A program made the translations under genes and the position numbers. The notes under the pieces were generated by a model. That model had not been told where the DNA came from. It was given only the letters and a program-made list of their open reading frames with translations, and searched no databases. Shown here in pieces: positions 6,732 to 13,062 of a stretch of 14,933 nt of DNA. The first letter of the stretch is position 1; every line of letters begins with the position of its first letter. Origin of the DNA: an uncultured Eubacteriales bacterium (GTDB lineage: Bacteria; Bacillota; Clostridia; Oscillospirales; Oscillospiraceae); the NCBI GenBank assembly GCA_902477055.1, contig CABSFY010000055.1, positions 1-14,933 on the forward strand, in the 5' to 3' direction.

Positions 6732-7274
6732 GTGCGTTACACAGAAAAAGATCGCAAATTTTTCCTCCAACCGGCAGAGGTGTTTGCACCGCAGCTTTTG
6801 GGAAAACTTCTCTGTCGTAGGATTGATGGTGAGAAGATTCTCAAAATCAGAATCTGTGAGGTCGAGGCTTATGGCAACGACGATACCGCCAATTATGGGT
6901 ATGGATATGGGGAAAATGACAACGAAAAAAAGAAAACGAAAGCTAATGCGCCGCTATTTGAGCAGGGCGGTACCTGTTGTATATACGGAGGAATGCTCCT
7001 GATCGTCTGCGGGCAGAAAGGTAAACCAGACAATGTGCTGATTCGCGGTTGCGCTGATCAGGAGCACTGGCATAACGGTCCGTTAAAAGTGGCAGGGGCG
7101 CTAAAACTGGATGGGGCACACGGCTTGCATGGAACTGATCTTTTGACCTCTGATCTCCTCTGGCTCGAGACAGACGAAGCTGTTAACAGCTTTTGTAGGA
7201 TGGAGCGTCGGGGATTAGGGCGCGGGATTAAAGAAACGGACCGAAAAAAACGCTGTCGCTTTATCACAGTATAA
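6732..7274 (+). CDS. Divergent 3-methyladenine DNA glycosylase (MPG/AAG) family protein
   Basis: This 180-residue protein starts at GTG, with an AAGGA ribosome binding site about nine bases upstream. The AAG/MPG fold family is recognised from FFLQPAEVFAPQLLGKLLCRRIDG, the catalytic block ICEVEAY (E45 aligns with the general base Glu125 of human AAG, Y47 with the intercalating Tyr), IYGGMLL, DNVLIRG and the GPLKVAGALKL block near the C-terminus. The family flips out and excises alkylated or deaminated bases. By eye two canonical positions differ: the DxASH histidine is replaced by Asn (DDTANYGYG), and the Asn that discriminates damaged bases (human Asn169) aligns with a Val in IYGGMLLIV. Altered substrate preference or a clostridial subfamily are both possible. 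It is the first gene downstream of the invertible promoter and precedes the next gene by 12 bases. Confidence 0.82.
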   Translation: MRYTEKDRKFFLQPAEVFAPQLLGKLLCRRIDGEKILKIRICEVEAYGNDDTANYGYGYGENDNEKKKTKANAPLFEQGGTCCIYGGMLLIVCGQKGKPDNVLIRGCADQEHWHNGPLKVAGALKLDGAHGLHGTDLLTSDLLWLETDEAVNSFCRMERRGLGRGIKETDRKKRCRFITV

Positions 7275-7286
7275 GGGGGAATTTTT

Positions 7287-8507
7287 ATGTCTATACAGAG
7301 TGAGTTTATTCAAGCGGTCGATTATATGATACAGTCGCCTTTTGTGAGGAAAATCAAAGGGCTTATGATTCCAGACGAATGGAGTCCTACAAGGACGCAG
7401 CTTGAAACAGCAAAATTTGACAATCTGATTGCAACAGAGATATGCAAGTCCACCTATATGCTTGCTGATGTCAGAAAAAAGCTGGAGGAAGCGAAAGAGG
7501 TGATTGCGAGGGCAGGACAAAATGAACCTGAACTGTGCACGCAGGCATTGTCAGAGTTTTTGAACAGCAGAATGGCCTCAAGACAGGAAAAAGTGATCGC
7601 GGCGCAGAGGGAGTTTGATGCCCTTCCGAAGGTTGACGAGAATTTTATGGCGGAGTGCAGGGAAAAGAAAAATGCAATCCTCGCGGAGCGTGAAGTTAAA
7701 AAGGAAGCAACAAAAGAGCAGTACCTCAAAAGTTTAAAATACTATACAAGGCTTGCTTTAGTGTTTGTAATTCTATGTGCATGCATTGCAGTTGTGGCGA
7801 TTTATGGGTATAAGCAAGAGATAAATTATCCCTCCTCCCGACTTCGTGAAAGTAATTTAAAATGGTTGGTTGGTTGTGCGCTTGTTGGCGTATTAGGAGG
7901 TATTTGTAGCATTGCTGTAGGAATCAAGCAGTTGGTCAAGCGTAGAAGGATACAAAATACGGGAATTTACCCTCAAAACATTGAAAACACCCTAAAAAAT
8001 ATAGATAAGGAGTATGACCCAAGGCTTGCCGATCTCCAAAAACAAATGGAGCGCGGTTATAGTGACAGATCGGACTTTTCGCTTAAGCTCCGTTTGGCTG
8101 AAGGCAACGTGAAGCAAGTCAAGCTGAGCTATGCAGATGAGGTACAAGAGCTGGAAATTTTTAAAGATATTTTTCGGAGTTTTTTTGAAGAAGCACCACT
8201 GCTTTTACAGAAAACAATGGATAATATGGACTCCCTTGTTATGTGGGCGAAAGATTACATACATGATAAAGAAGTGTGGCAGCATAATGAAAGGATGCAG
8301 TCCATTGAACGGGAAAAATTAAGAGTCCAAGAATCGACCAATCGTAAACAAAATGAACTGCTAAAAAGGCAGGCCGATGCGGCGCAAGCGGCAGAGCGGT
8401 ACGCAAAGGAGCAGGCAGCAATAGCAGCCCAACAGGCAAAAGACACCGCGGAAATCAAAGAAAGAATGCGGAGAGAGCGCTACGGAGACTATTGGAAAAC
8501 CTCGTGA
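7287..8507 (+). CDS. Two-TM coiled-coil membrane protein of unknown function
   Basis: I do not recognise this 406-residue protein. It starts at ATG with AAGGGGGA six bases upstream, 12 bases after the glycosylase gene, so the two are probably co-transcribed. The N-terminal 150 residues are highly charged and mostly helical, with coiled-coil character from about 60. Two membrane segments follow at about 153-174 and 191-214, separated by a short loop. A second long charged helical region runs from about 228, and the C-terminal 75 residues are rich in Gln, Ala, Lys and Arg (QADAAQAAERYAKEQAAIAA). There is no signal peptide; a cytoplasmic coiled coil anchored by a membrane hairpin is the simplest topology. 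No enzymatic motif is visible. The pairing with a DNA glycosylase behind an invertible promoter suggests a linked role, which remains inference. Confidence 0.85.
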   Translation: MSIQSEFIQAVDYMIQSPFVRKIKGLMIPDEWSPTRTQLETAKFDNLIATEICKSTYMLADVRKKLEEAKEVIARAGQNEPELCTQALSEFLNSRMASRQEKVIAAQREFDALPKVDENFMAECREKKNAILAEREVKKEATKEQYLKSLKYYTRLALVFVILCACIAVVAIYGYKQEINYPSSRLRESNLKWLVGCALVGVLGGICSIAVGIKQLVKRRRIQNTGIYPQNIENTLKNIDKEYDPRLADLQKQMERGYSDRSDFSLKLRLAEGNVKQVKLSYADEVQELEIFKDIFRSFFEEAPLLLQKTMDNMDSLVMWAKDYIHDKEVWQHNERMQSIEREKLRVQESTNRKQNELLKRQADAAQAAERYAKEQAAIAAQQAKDTAEIKERMRRERYGDYWKTS

Positions 8508-8588
8508 TTATCTATGTGTCATTAATGAATGACAGCAACAGGTGAAATGTCACCGATGAGAAAATAGCTTATAAGAAGCATCCATGCC

Positions 8589-8630
8589 AAGGGCGCACTT
8601 CTATACAGGGGCAAAGCCCTGTATGTGCGC
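8589..8630 (-). other. oriT-like sequence (RSF1010/MOBQ-type nick region)
   Basis: On the minus strand an inverted repeat (8624-8617 with 8610-8603) is followed within a few bases by AAGTGCGCCCTT (8600-8589). A stem followed by a core close to AAGTGCGCCCT is the layout of transfer origins of RSF1010/R1162-type mobilisable elements. An outer pair, GCGCAC (8593-8598) with GTGCGC (8625-8630), also forms. No relaxase gene is in the window, so this would be a remnant or an origin served in trans. The assignment rests on remembered consensus, not a search. Confidence 0.5.
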
Positions 8631-8642
8631 TCAGCGAGGCAG

Positions 8643-8674
8643 ACAGCCCGGACGATTGAAGTCCGGGCTGTTTT
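8643..8674 (+). terminator. Rho-independent terminator
   Basis: An 11-bp perfect stem (8643-8653 with 8661-8671) around a 7-base loop is followed by TTTT. It lies about 135 bases after the membrane-protein stop codon and could end the phase-variable transcript, or belong to the mobile-element remnant. Confidence 0.65.
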
Positions 8675-8754
8675 GCGTCACTACGTTCCGAACAAGGGAT
8701 TGCACCCCTTGCGGCTTCGCCTATCCCTGCACACTTGCCGTTTGGAAACGGTTT

Positions 8755-8790
8755 TAATACTAATATCTTTTTAAAAAGATATTAGTATTA
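8755..8790. repeat. Perfect 36-bp AT-rich palindrome
   Basis: The half-sites 8755-8772 and 8773-8790 are exact complements with no spacer. Transcribed leftwards or rightwards it would fold into a hairpin containing an A5/U5 tip. Confidence 0.85.
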
Positions 8791-8917
8791 GACAAGCATG
8801 GTGCCATACCTGTACGAAGTTTCCGAGCCAAAAGGAGTACCGAGCAAACGATACCCGCCGGAGCTTAAGAATTGGAATACGAGCGGCACCGGCACAAAAA
8901 CGTTGGTAGCTCATACT

Positions 8918-8974
8918 AGAATCTGTTAAAAAGCTTGAAGAGCTTTTTATAACGCCAACGGCGCGTCAGATTCT
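8918..8974. repeat. Three-way-junction-like nested inverted repeats
   Basis: An outer stem (8918-8925 with 8967-8974) encloses two hairpins: 8928-8935 with 8941-8948, and 8953-8956 with 8960-8963. The nested arrangement suggests a folded RNA or cruciform. No known riboswitch or small RNA is recognised. Confidence 0.55.
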
Positions 8975-9027
8975 GCATGAGACGGCGCAGCGTGCATTCG
9001 CACGATGCGAGTGTGCGTAGCACACGG

Positions 9028-9058
9028 GATTCTTGATGAAATATTTTCATCAAGAATC
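9028..9058. repeat. Inverted repeat, 14-bp perfect stem
   Basis: Arms 9028-9041 and 9045-9058 pair perfectly around a 3-base centre. It lies inside the MITE-like stretch, with no U-run. Confidence 0.8.
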
Positions 9059-9093
9059 AGTATTAATCGGGTATTAGTATCAGATGCTAAGGC

Positions 9094-9142
9094 AAAACGA
9101 AAGGGCTTGCCGCCTGCTATTCACAGGCAGCAAGCCCTTTCG
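9094..9142 (-). terminator. Terminator of the yqeC-yqeB-selD-iclR operon
   Basis: On the minus strand a 19-bp stem with one G-U pair (9142-9124 with 9116-9098) and a 7-base loop is followed by TTTT (9097-9094). It lies 28 bases past the stop codon of the IclR-type regulator. Confidence 0.9.
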
Positions 9143-9170
9143 GCTGCTTGAACAATTTTTAGCCTTATTT

Positions 9171-9938
9171 TTATCCGATGCGGCCCATCTCGGCGGAAAC
9201 GGCGGCGGAGGCCTCCATCACGGCACTGCGCATGGCGTTGACGCTCTCGGCATCGACACCGGCCATAGCGATGATGCCGATGGCATAGCGGCAGATCCCG
9301 CTACGCTCAAAGATCGGTGCGGCGACCGAACGCAGGCCGATCTTATATTCCTCCAGCTCCTCGGCATAGCCCAGCCGCCGGATGTCGGCAAGCGATTGCA
9401 GCAGTACGGCGGCATCGGTGACGGTGTTCGGCGTGAAGGAAGCCAGCGTCGTCCGCGTCAGCAGGCGCTCAGCCTCTCTGGGTGGCAGATTGGCCAGAAT
9501 GACCTTGCCCTGTGACGAGCAGTGCAGCGGCAGGCGGGTCCCGGCCTCGGAGGTGATGCGGAAGCCCGTATGCGGTTCCTCACAGACGGCCAACAGCAGT
9601 TCGTCGCCGGACAGCCGCGCCAGATACGCCGATTCATGGAAGCGATCGACGATGCTTTGCAGATGGCGGCGGCAGATGGCCGGGACATCCCAGCTCTGGT
9701 TGACGGCGTTGCCCAGCTCAAAGAGGTGATAGCCCAGCCGGTAGCGGCCGTCCGAGGCGTTTTGCTCGACCACGCCGGAGTCCAGCATGGAGGCAAGCAG
9801 ACCGTGGATGGTGCTTTTGGCCCAGCCGGTCATTTTTTCCAGCTCGCTCAGCGAAAGCGGCCGCCGCTCCAGCCAGAAGCAGTCGAGCAGACGCAGCGCC
9901 TTTTCGATGGCATGAATTCTTCTTCCCCGGTTCTCCAT
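9171..9938 (-). CDS. IclR-family transcriptional regulator
   Basis: This 255-residue regulator has an N-terminal winged helix (about 5-65: RIHAIEKALRLLDCF, then SLSELEKMTGWAKSTIHGLLASML, then YRLGYHLFELG) and a C-terminal IclR effector-binding domain (about 75-250) with the typical LPLHCSSQGKVILA, EEYKIGLRSVAAPIF and GIIAMAG blocks. The ATG at 9938 is preferred over a GTG nine bases upstream because GAGGTG sits six bases ahead of the ATG. It is the last gene of the yqeC-yqeB-selD operon, ten bases after the selD stop. The ligand is unknown; the context suggests control of selenium-dependent hydroxylase genes or of a purine-like substrate pathway, which is inference. Confidence 0.92.
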   Translation of the reverse strand: MENRGRRIHAIEKALRLLDCFWLERRPLSLSELEKMTGWAKSTIHGLLASMLDSGVVEQNASDGRYRLGYHLFELGNAVNQSWDVPAICRRHLQSIVDRFHESAYLARLSGDELLLAVCEEPHTGFRITSEAGTRLPLHCSSQGKVILANLPPREAERLLTRTTLASFTPNTVTDAAVLLQSLADIRRLGYAEELEEYKIGLRSVAAPIFERSGICRYAIGIIAMAGVDAESVNAMRSAVMEASAAVSAEMGRIG

Positions 9939-9948
9939 GATGCGCACC

Positions 9949-10983
9949 TCAAGTCAGGAAAATTCGTTTTCCACCGCGATAGGGGCGGACGGTGCCGATG
10001 CGCTGCGCGGAGGGGACGGCGTTTTTCAATTCACGCTCCATCGCGTCGGCATCGGCGGGATCGACGGCAATCAGCAGGCCGCCGGAGGTCTGCGGGTCGT
10101 ATAAAATGTCTTGCACGGCCAGCGCAGCCTCGCCCGCATCGACGAATTCCTCGGCAAAGCTGCGGTTGCGGTAGACTCCTGCGGGCAGGATGCCCATCGC
10201 TGCCAGCTCCGGTGCCTCGGGCAGCAGGTCGAGCTGCTGCGTGTCGATCGCAAGCTCCGTGTCGCTGCCCTGCGCCATTTCGAGCGCGTGGCCCAGCAGC
10301 GCAAAGCCGGTCACGTCCGTACAGGCGTGGACGCGGTAGCGGACCATCACGTCACGCGCACCCTTGTTCAGCGTGGTCATGAGCGTCTTTGCCAGTGCCT
10401 TGCCCTCGTCGGACAGGAGATCGGCCTTCGCCGCCGTGGTGTAAACGCCGATGCCGAGCGGCTTGGTCAGAAACAGTACGTCGCCGGGCCTTGCGCCGGA
10501 GTTCGTCAGGAGCTTTTCCGGATGCACAAAGCCCGTGACCGCGAGGCCGTACTTCGGCTCGTCATCGAGGATGCTGTGGCCGCCGGTGATGATCGCGCCG
10601 GCCTCGTAAACCTTGTCGTAGCCACCGCGCAGGAGTGCATGGACAGCCTCCTTCGGCAGAGTATCCGGAATGGCCATGATGTTCAGCGCCAGCTTCGGCT
10701 CACCGCCCATCGCATAAACGTCGGACAGCGCGTTCGTCGCGGCAATCTGACCGAAGGTGTAGGGGTCGTCGTCGATGGGCGGGAAGAAATCGACCGTCTG
10801 CACCAACGCCAGCTCGTCGCTGATGCGATAAACCGACGCGTCGTCGGATTTATCAAAGCCGACCAGCAGATTCGGGTCGTGATGGACCTTGATACCATCG
10901 AGCAGCTTGGCCAGAACCCCCGCGCCGACCTTTGCGCCGCACCCGGCGCATTTTGCCAGCTTTGTCAGTTTAATTTCTTCCAT
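9949..10983 (-). CDS. selD: Selenide, water dikinase (selenophosphate synthetase)
   Basis: This 344-residue enzyme makes selenophosphate from selenide and ATP, the selenium donor for selenocysteine, selenouridine and the labile selenium cofactor of certain molybdenum hydroxylases. The N-terminus KLAKCAGCGAKVGAGVLAKLL has Cys15 and Lys18 at the positions of the catalytic Cys17 and Lys20 of E. coli SelD. It is therefore a Cys form, and no selenocysteine codon is needed. The ATP/Mg region follows as GFDKSDDASVYRI and VQTVDFFPPIDDDPYTFGQIAATNALSDVYAMGG. Length is close to the usual 345. The ATG at 10983 is chosen because GGGAGGAG lies just upstream; a longer frame runs into yqeB. It overlaps the end of yqeB by 14 bases. 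Confidence 0.96.
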   Translation of the reverse strand: MEEIKLTKLAKCAGCGAKVGAGVLAKLLDGIKVHHDPNLLVGFDKSDDASVYRISDELALVQTVDFFPPIDDDPYTFGQIAATNALSDVYAMGGEPKLALNIMAIPDTLPKEAVHALLRGGYDKVYEAGAIITGGHSILDDEPKYGLAVTGFVHPEKLLTNSGARPGDVLFLTKPLGIGVYTTAAKADLLSDEGKALAKTLMTTLNKGARDVMVRYRVHACTDVTGFALLGHALEMAQGSDTELAIDTQQLDLLPEAPELAAMGILPAGVYRNRSFAEEFVDAGEAALAVQDILYDPQTSGGLLIAVDPADADAMERELKNAVPSAQRIGTVRPYRGGKRIFLT

Positions 10984-11770
10984 ATGCTCCTCCCGCAAAT
11001 CGTAAAATTGCCTCCAAAACGCCGCCGCCGATGGCCAGCGCTTTGTCGGATACAAGATTGCAATATTCTCTTACATTGCGCGGGTCTACGTCGCCTGCCT
11101 TCATACCCCGGAACACCGGCGTGCCGTCGGCCAGAATGCCGCGCAGTGTGCCGTCAATCTGGCAGCACATCGGCACTTTTCCGACCATGCCCGCAATATC
11201 CCCCTGCTTGACGCTTGCGCCGATATCCAGAAGCTGTCGAAAGACTCCGTCGGCCGGGGCGCGTAGGACACGTTCTCCGGCAAAGCCGCCGATGAGGCCG
11301 GGAATATTTGTGTTCGGGATGGGCGAGCCGTCGGTGATGACACGGCCCAGCGTATGCCCGCGCATCGTTTCCACGCAGGCATGGCAGTCCACGCCCGCCG
11401 TAAAGCCGGGGCCAACACCGATCACACAGGGCGCGTCGGTGATCTTTGTGCCGAGGTTGTACTTGGCCAGAATGGCATCGACCACTGCGGCGGGCCGGAG
11501 CGCGGAGATACAGGCCGCTTCGGGGTCGGCGAGAACGGCGATCTCCCGCTGCCGGACAATCTCCAGCGCCGCGTCGGGCGTGGGGGCAAAGCGGGCGGTC
11601 ACGTCCTCGACCCGCATGGTTTCAAACAGAATCGCCTGCGAGAAGCAGACGGTGCGCCGAATGGCCGTCGGACGCGGCAGGTCGGTCATGACGACCCGAA
11701 ATCCGGCGTGATGCAGCCGCAGAGCGATGCCGGAGGCAAGGTCGCCTGCGCCGCGGATCAATACGAGCAT
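10970..11770 (-). CDS. yqeB: YqeB-like selenium-dependent molybdenum hydroxylase accessory protein
   Basis: This 266-residue protein starts MLVLIRGAGDLASGIALRLHHAGF, a Rossmann-type nucleotide-binding N-terminus, followed by MTDLPRPTAIRRTVCFSQAI. A middle block, GVGPGFTAGVDCHACVETMRGHTLGRVI, then DGSPIPNTNIPG, is characteristic of the EF2563/YqeB family. Comparative genomics links the family to selenium-dependent molybdenum hydroxylase maturation, often with yqeC and selD, as here. The exact chemistry is not settled; a role in inserting selenium into the molybdenum cofactor site is the working idea. It overlaps yqeC by 13 bases and selD by 14, so the three are tightly coupled. Confidence 0.9.
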   Translation of the reverse strand: MLVLIRGAGDLASGIALRLHHAGFRVVMTDLPRPTAIRRTVCFSQAILFETMRVEDVTARFAPTPDAALEIVRQREIAVLADPEAACISALRPAAVVDAILAKYNLGTKITDAPCVIGVGPGFTAGVDCHACVETMRGHTLGRVITDGSPIPNTNIPGLIGGFAGERVLRAPADGVFRQLLDIGASVKQGDIAGMVGKVPMCCQIDGTLRGILADGTPVFRGMKAGDVDPRNVREYCNLVSDKALAIGGGVLEAILRFAGGAYGRN

Positions 11771-12399
11771 AGCAGCTCCTCCTTGTTTAGCGCTGCGACT
11801 ACCGTGGGGAAGGGCAGCAGCGATTTTAATTCCAGCGCTGGGGAAAGCTGCCCCGGCAGGTCCGCCTGATTGATAACGACGCGGCGGGTCAGCCCCTCGG
11901 CAATCAGCACGGCGGCGACGGCCTGCGGCGTGGCAAGCTCCGCCTCGCCGGACAGCTCCGTAAAGCGCTCCGGCCGGTGGACGACCTCGGCGATGGGGCG
12001 GTTCAGTCCCGACGCGCCGACGACCGTGATGACCTGCGCGGTGTTTGACGGGAGAACCGGCTCATACGGCGCGTGGGCCTTGAGCGGCAGGCGGCGCGAA
12101 CCGTCCGCCTCGACCAGCACGTAGTCGGCCAGCTCCGCCAGTGCAGCAAAGCTCTGGCGCGGCACGGTCAGCTTGCCGTTTTCGCACGGCGTGCCGACAA
12201 CGGCGATGCCCCGCACGTCCGCGACCGTTTCGGTCCAGGGCAGCCCGTCCGGGGGAAAAATGTGCGTCGTCGTCGTGACGATTACGCTGCCCGTGTGCGA
12301 AAGCTCCCGCGCCAGCAGGTACAGCAGCGTCGTTTTGCCACCGCTGCCGATGATCGCGGTTACGCCGCGTGGGACTTGAAGCAACCGACAAAATTGCAT
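11758..12399 (-). CDS. yqeC: YqeC-like P-loop protein of selenium-dependent hydroxylase maturation
   Basis: This protein of about 213 residues has a P-loop near its N-terminus (AIIGSGGKTTLLYLLAREL), a VTTTTHIFPP segment and an acidic-basic EADGSRRLPLKAHAPYEPV motif, all typical of the YqeC family (putative selenium-dependent hydroxylase accessory protein, probably an NTPase). The start at 12399 aligns best with the family pattern, beginning MQFCRLLQVPRGVTAIIG with a weak GGGTGG upstream; an ATG at 12417 adds six residues (MGGRQT) and has no clear ribosome binding site. It is the first gene of the operon, a short distance after a good promoter. Confidence 0.9.
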   Translation of the reverse strand: MQFCRLLQVPRGVTAIIGSGGKTTLLYLLARELSHTGSVIVTTTTHIFPPDGLPWTETVADVRGIAVVGTPCENGKLTVPRQSFAALAELADYVLVEADGSRRLPLKAHAPYEPVLPSNTAQVITVVGASGLNRPIAEVVHRPERFTELSGEAELATPQAVAAVLIAEGLTRRVVINQADLPGQLSPALELKSLLPFPTVVAALNKEELLCSY

Positions 12400-12434
12400 C
12401 GTTTGACGACCACCCATCTCGTTATTCTATCCAT

Positions 12435-12463
12435 AGGATAACACGTCGAACGCCGTTCGTCAA
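12435..12463 (-). promoter_or_regulatory. Predicted promoter of the yqeC-yqeB-selD-iclR operon
   Basis: On the minus strand TTGACG (12463-12458), a 17-base spacer and TATCCT (12440-12435) precede yqeC. Transcription would start near 12428. Confidence 0.75.
12447..12459. promoter_or_regulatory. Candidate operator palindrome in the yqeC promoter
   Basis: CGAAC-GCC-GTTCG is a perfect 5-3-5 inverted repeat filling the spacer and touching the -35 element. A protein bound here would block RNA polymerase. The IclR-type regulator of the same operon or the divergent ModE-like protein are the obvious candidates. Confidence 0.5.
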
Positions 12464-12503
12464 CTGCGTATAGCGGGAGTTTTTGAAAAAGTGTAGAAAA
12501 AAG

Positions 12504-12533
12504 TTGACGCAACGCGTAAAAATCGTGTATAAT
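12504..12533 (+). promoter_or_regulatory. Predicted promoter of the ModE-like gene
   Basis: TTGACG (12504-12509), an 18-base spacer and a consensus TATAAT (12528-12533) lie directly before the coding region. The expected start point, about seven bases past the -10 element, falls on the ATG at 12540. Confidence 0.8.
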
Positions 12534-12539
12534 GACCCT

Positions 12540-12890
12540 ATGGAACAGAAAACCAAGCCGGTACTGTCCGTGCGGATCTTTGCGGGCGAGGCGAAATGCT
12601 TCGGTCCCGGCATCGCGGAGCTGCTGCGCCGTGTGGAGGAGCATCATTCCCTCCGCGCTGCCGCCAACTCCATGTGCATGGCATATTCCAAAGCGTGGAC
12701 AGTCGTAAAAAATGCCGAGGCGGCGCTCGGCTTTCGTCTTTTGGTTTCCTCGACCGGCGGCAAAAACGGAGGAGGTGCGATGCTCTCGCCCGAGGCAAAA
12801 AAACTCTTGACCGCTTACGAGGAATACTGCACCCGCGTCCGCACCTTCGCAGCCGATGCCTTCAACGAGCTCTTTCAAGACATCCTATAA
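12540..12890 (+). CDS. ModE-like winged-helix regulator, single domain
   Basis: This 116-residue protein matches the N-terminal DNA-binding part of ModE: FGPGIAELLRRVEEHHSLRAAANSMCMAYSKAWTVVKNAEAALGFRLLVSSTGGKNGGGAMLSPEAKKLL. It has the LysR-like helix-turn-helix but none of the molybdate-binding (MOP/TOBE) domains of full-length ModE, so how it would sense molybdate is unclear. The ATG at 12540 sits seven bases after a consensus -10 box with no room for a ribosome binding site, so the mRNA is probably leaderless; a longer frame from TTG at 12483 would begin upstream of the promoter and is rejected. Divergence from the selenium-molybdenum operon supports a regulatory role there. Confidence 0.88.
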   Translation: MEQKTKPVLSVRIFAGEAKCFGPGIAELLRRVEEHHSLRAAANSMCMAYSKAWTVVKNAEAALGFRLLVSSTGGKNGGGAMLSPEAKKLLTAYEEYCTRVRTFAADAFNELFQDIL

Positions 12891-12901
12891 CCCGCCATCA
12901 A

Positions 12902-12938
12902 AGTGCGCAGACCGATTTCCCCGGCCTGCGCGCTTTTT
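12902..12938 (+). terminator. Terminator of the ModE-like gene
   Basis: A 9-bp stem with one G-U pair (12902-12910 with 12926-12934) is followed by a T5 run ending at 12938. It lies 11 bases past the stop codon. Confidence 0.8.
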
Positions 12939-13062
12939 GCGTTGTAGGAGTATGATTTGATCTCGCCGCAAAAAAGCCGCTGTATTTGCGGGAGGTCCAC
13001 TCATTGGGGCATTTTTTCTGTGAGTGCGACATATAGTGCTTTGAAAGCGGGGAGGTGGGGCG

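Larger units (their letters stand above)
8755..9082. mobile_element. Structured MITE-like repeat region without a gene
   Basis: This stretch has no credible coding region but several strong structures. It opens with a perfect 36-bp palindrome (8755-8790). A branched structure follows at 8918-8974, then a 14-bp-stem hairpin at 9028-9058. The outer 13 bases (8755-8767 and 9070-9082) are imperfect inverted repeats, 11 of 13 matching, sharing ATACTAATA. Size, terminal repeats and lack of coding capacity fit a miniature inverted-repeat element, but no target-site duplication was established. Confidence 0.4.

Noticed and set aside
10111..11211. A 366-codon plus-strand frame across selD and yqeB
   Set aside because: The opposite strand encodes recognisable SelD and YqeB. 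This frame has no ribosome binding site or family pattern.
12483..12539. TTG start extending the ModE-like protein
   Set aside because: The extension covers the -35 and -10 boxes and would begin upstream of the predicted transcript.
13020..13050. A sporulation-type promoter before the flippase gene (CATATAGT near 13030)
   Set aside because: It vaguely resembles a sigma-E -10 box, but I see no convincing -35 at the right distance.
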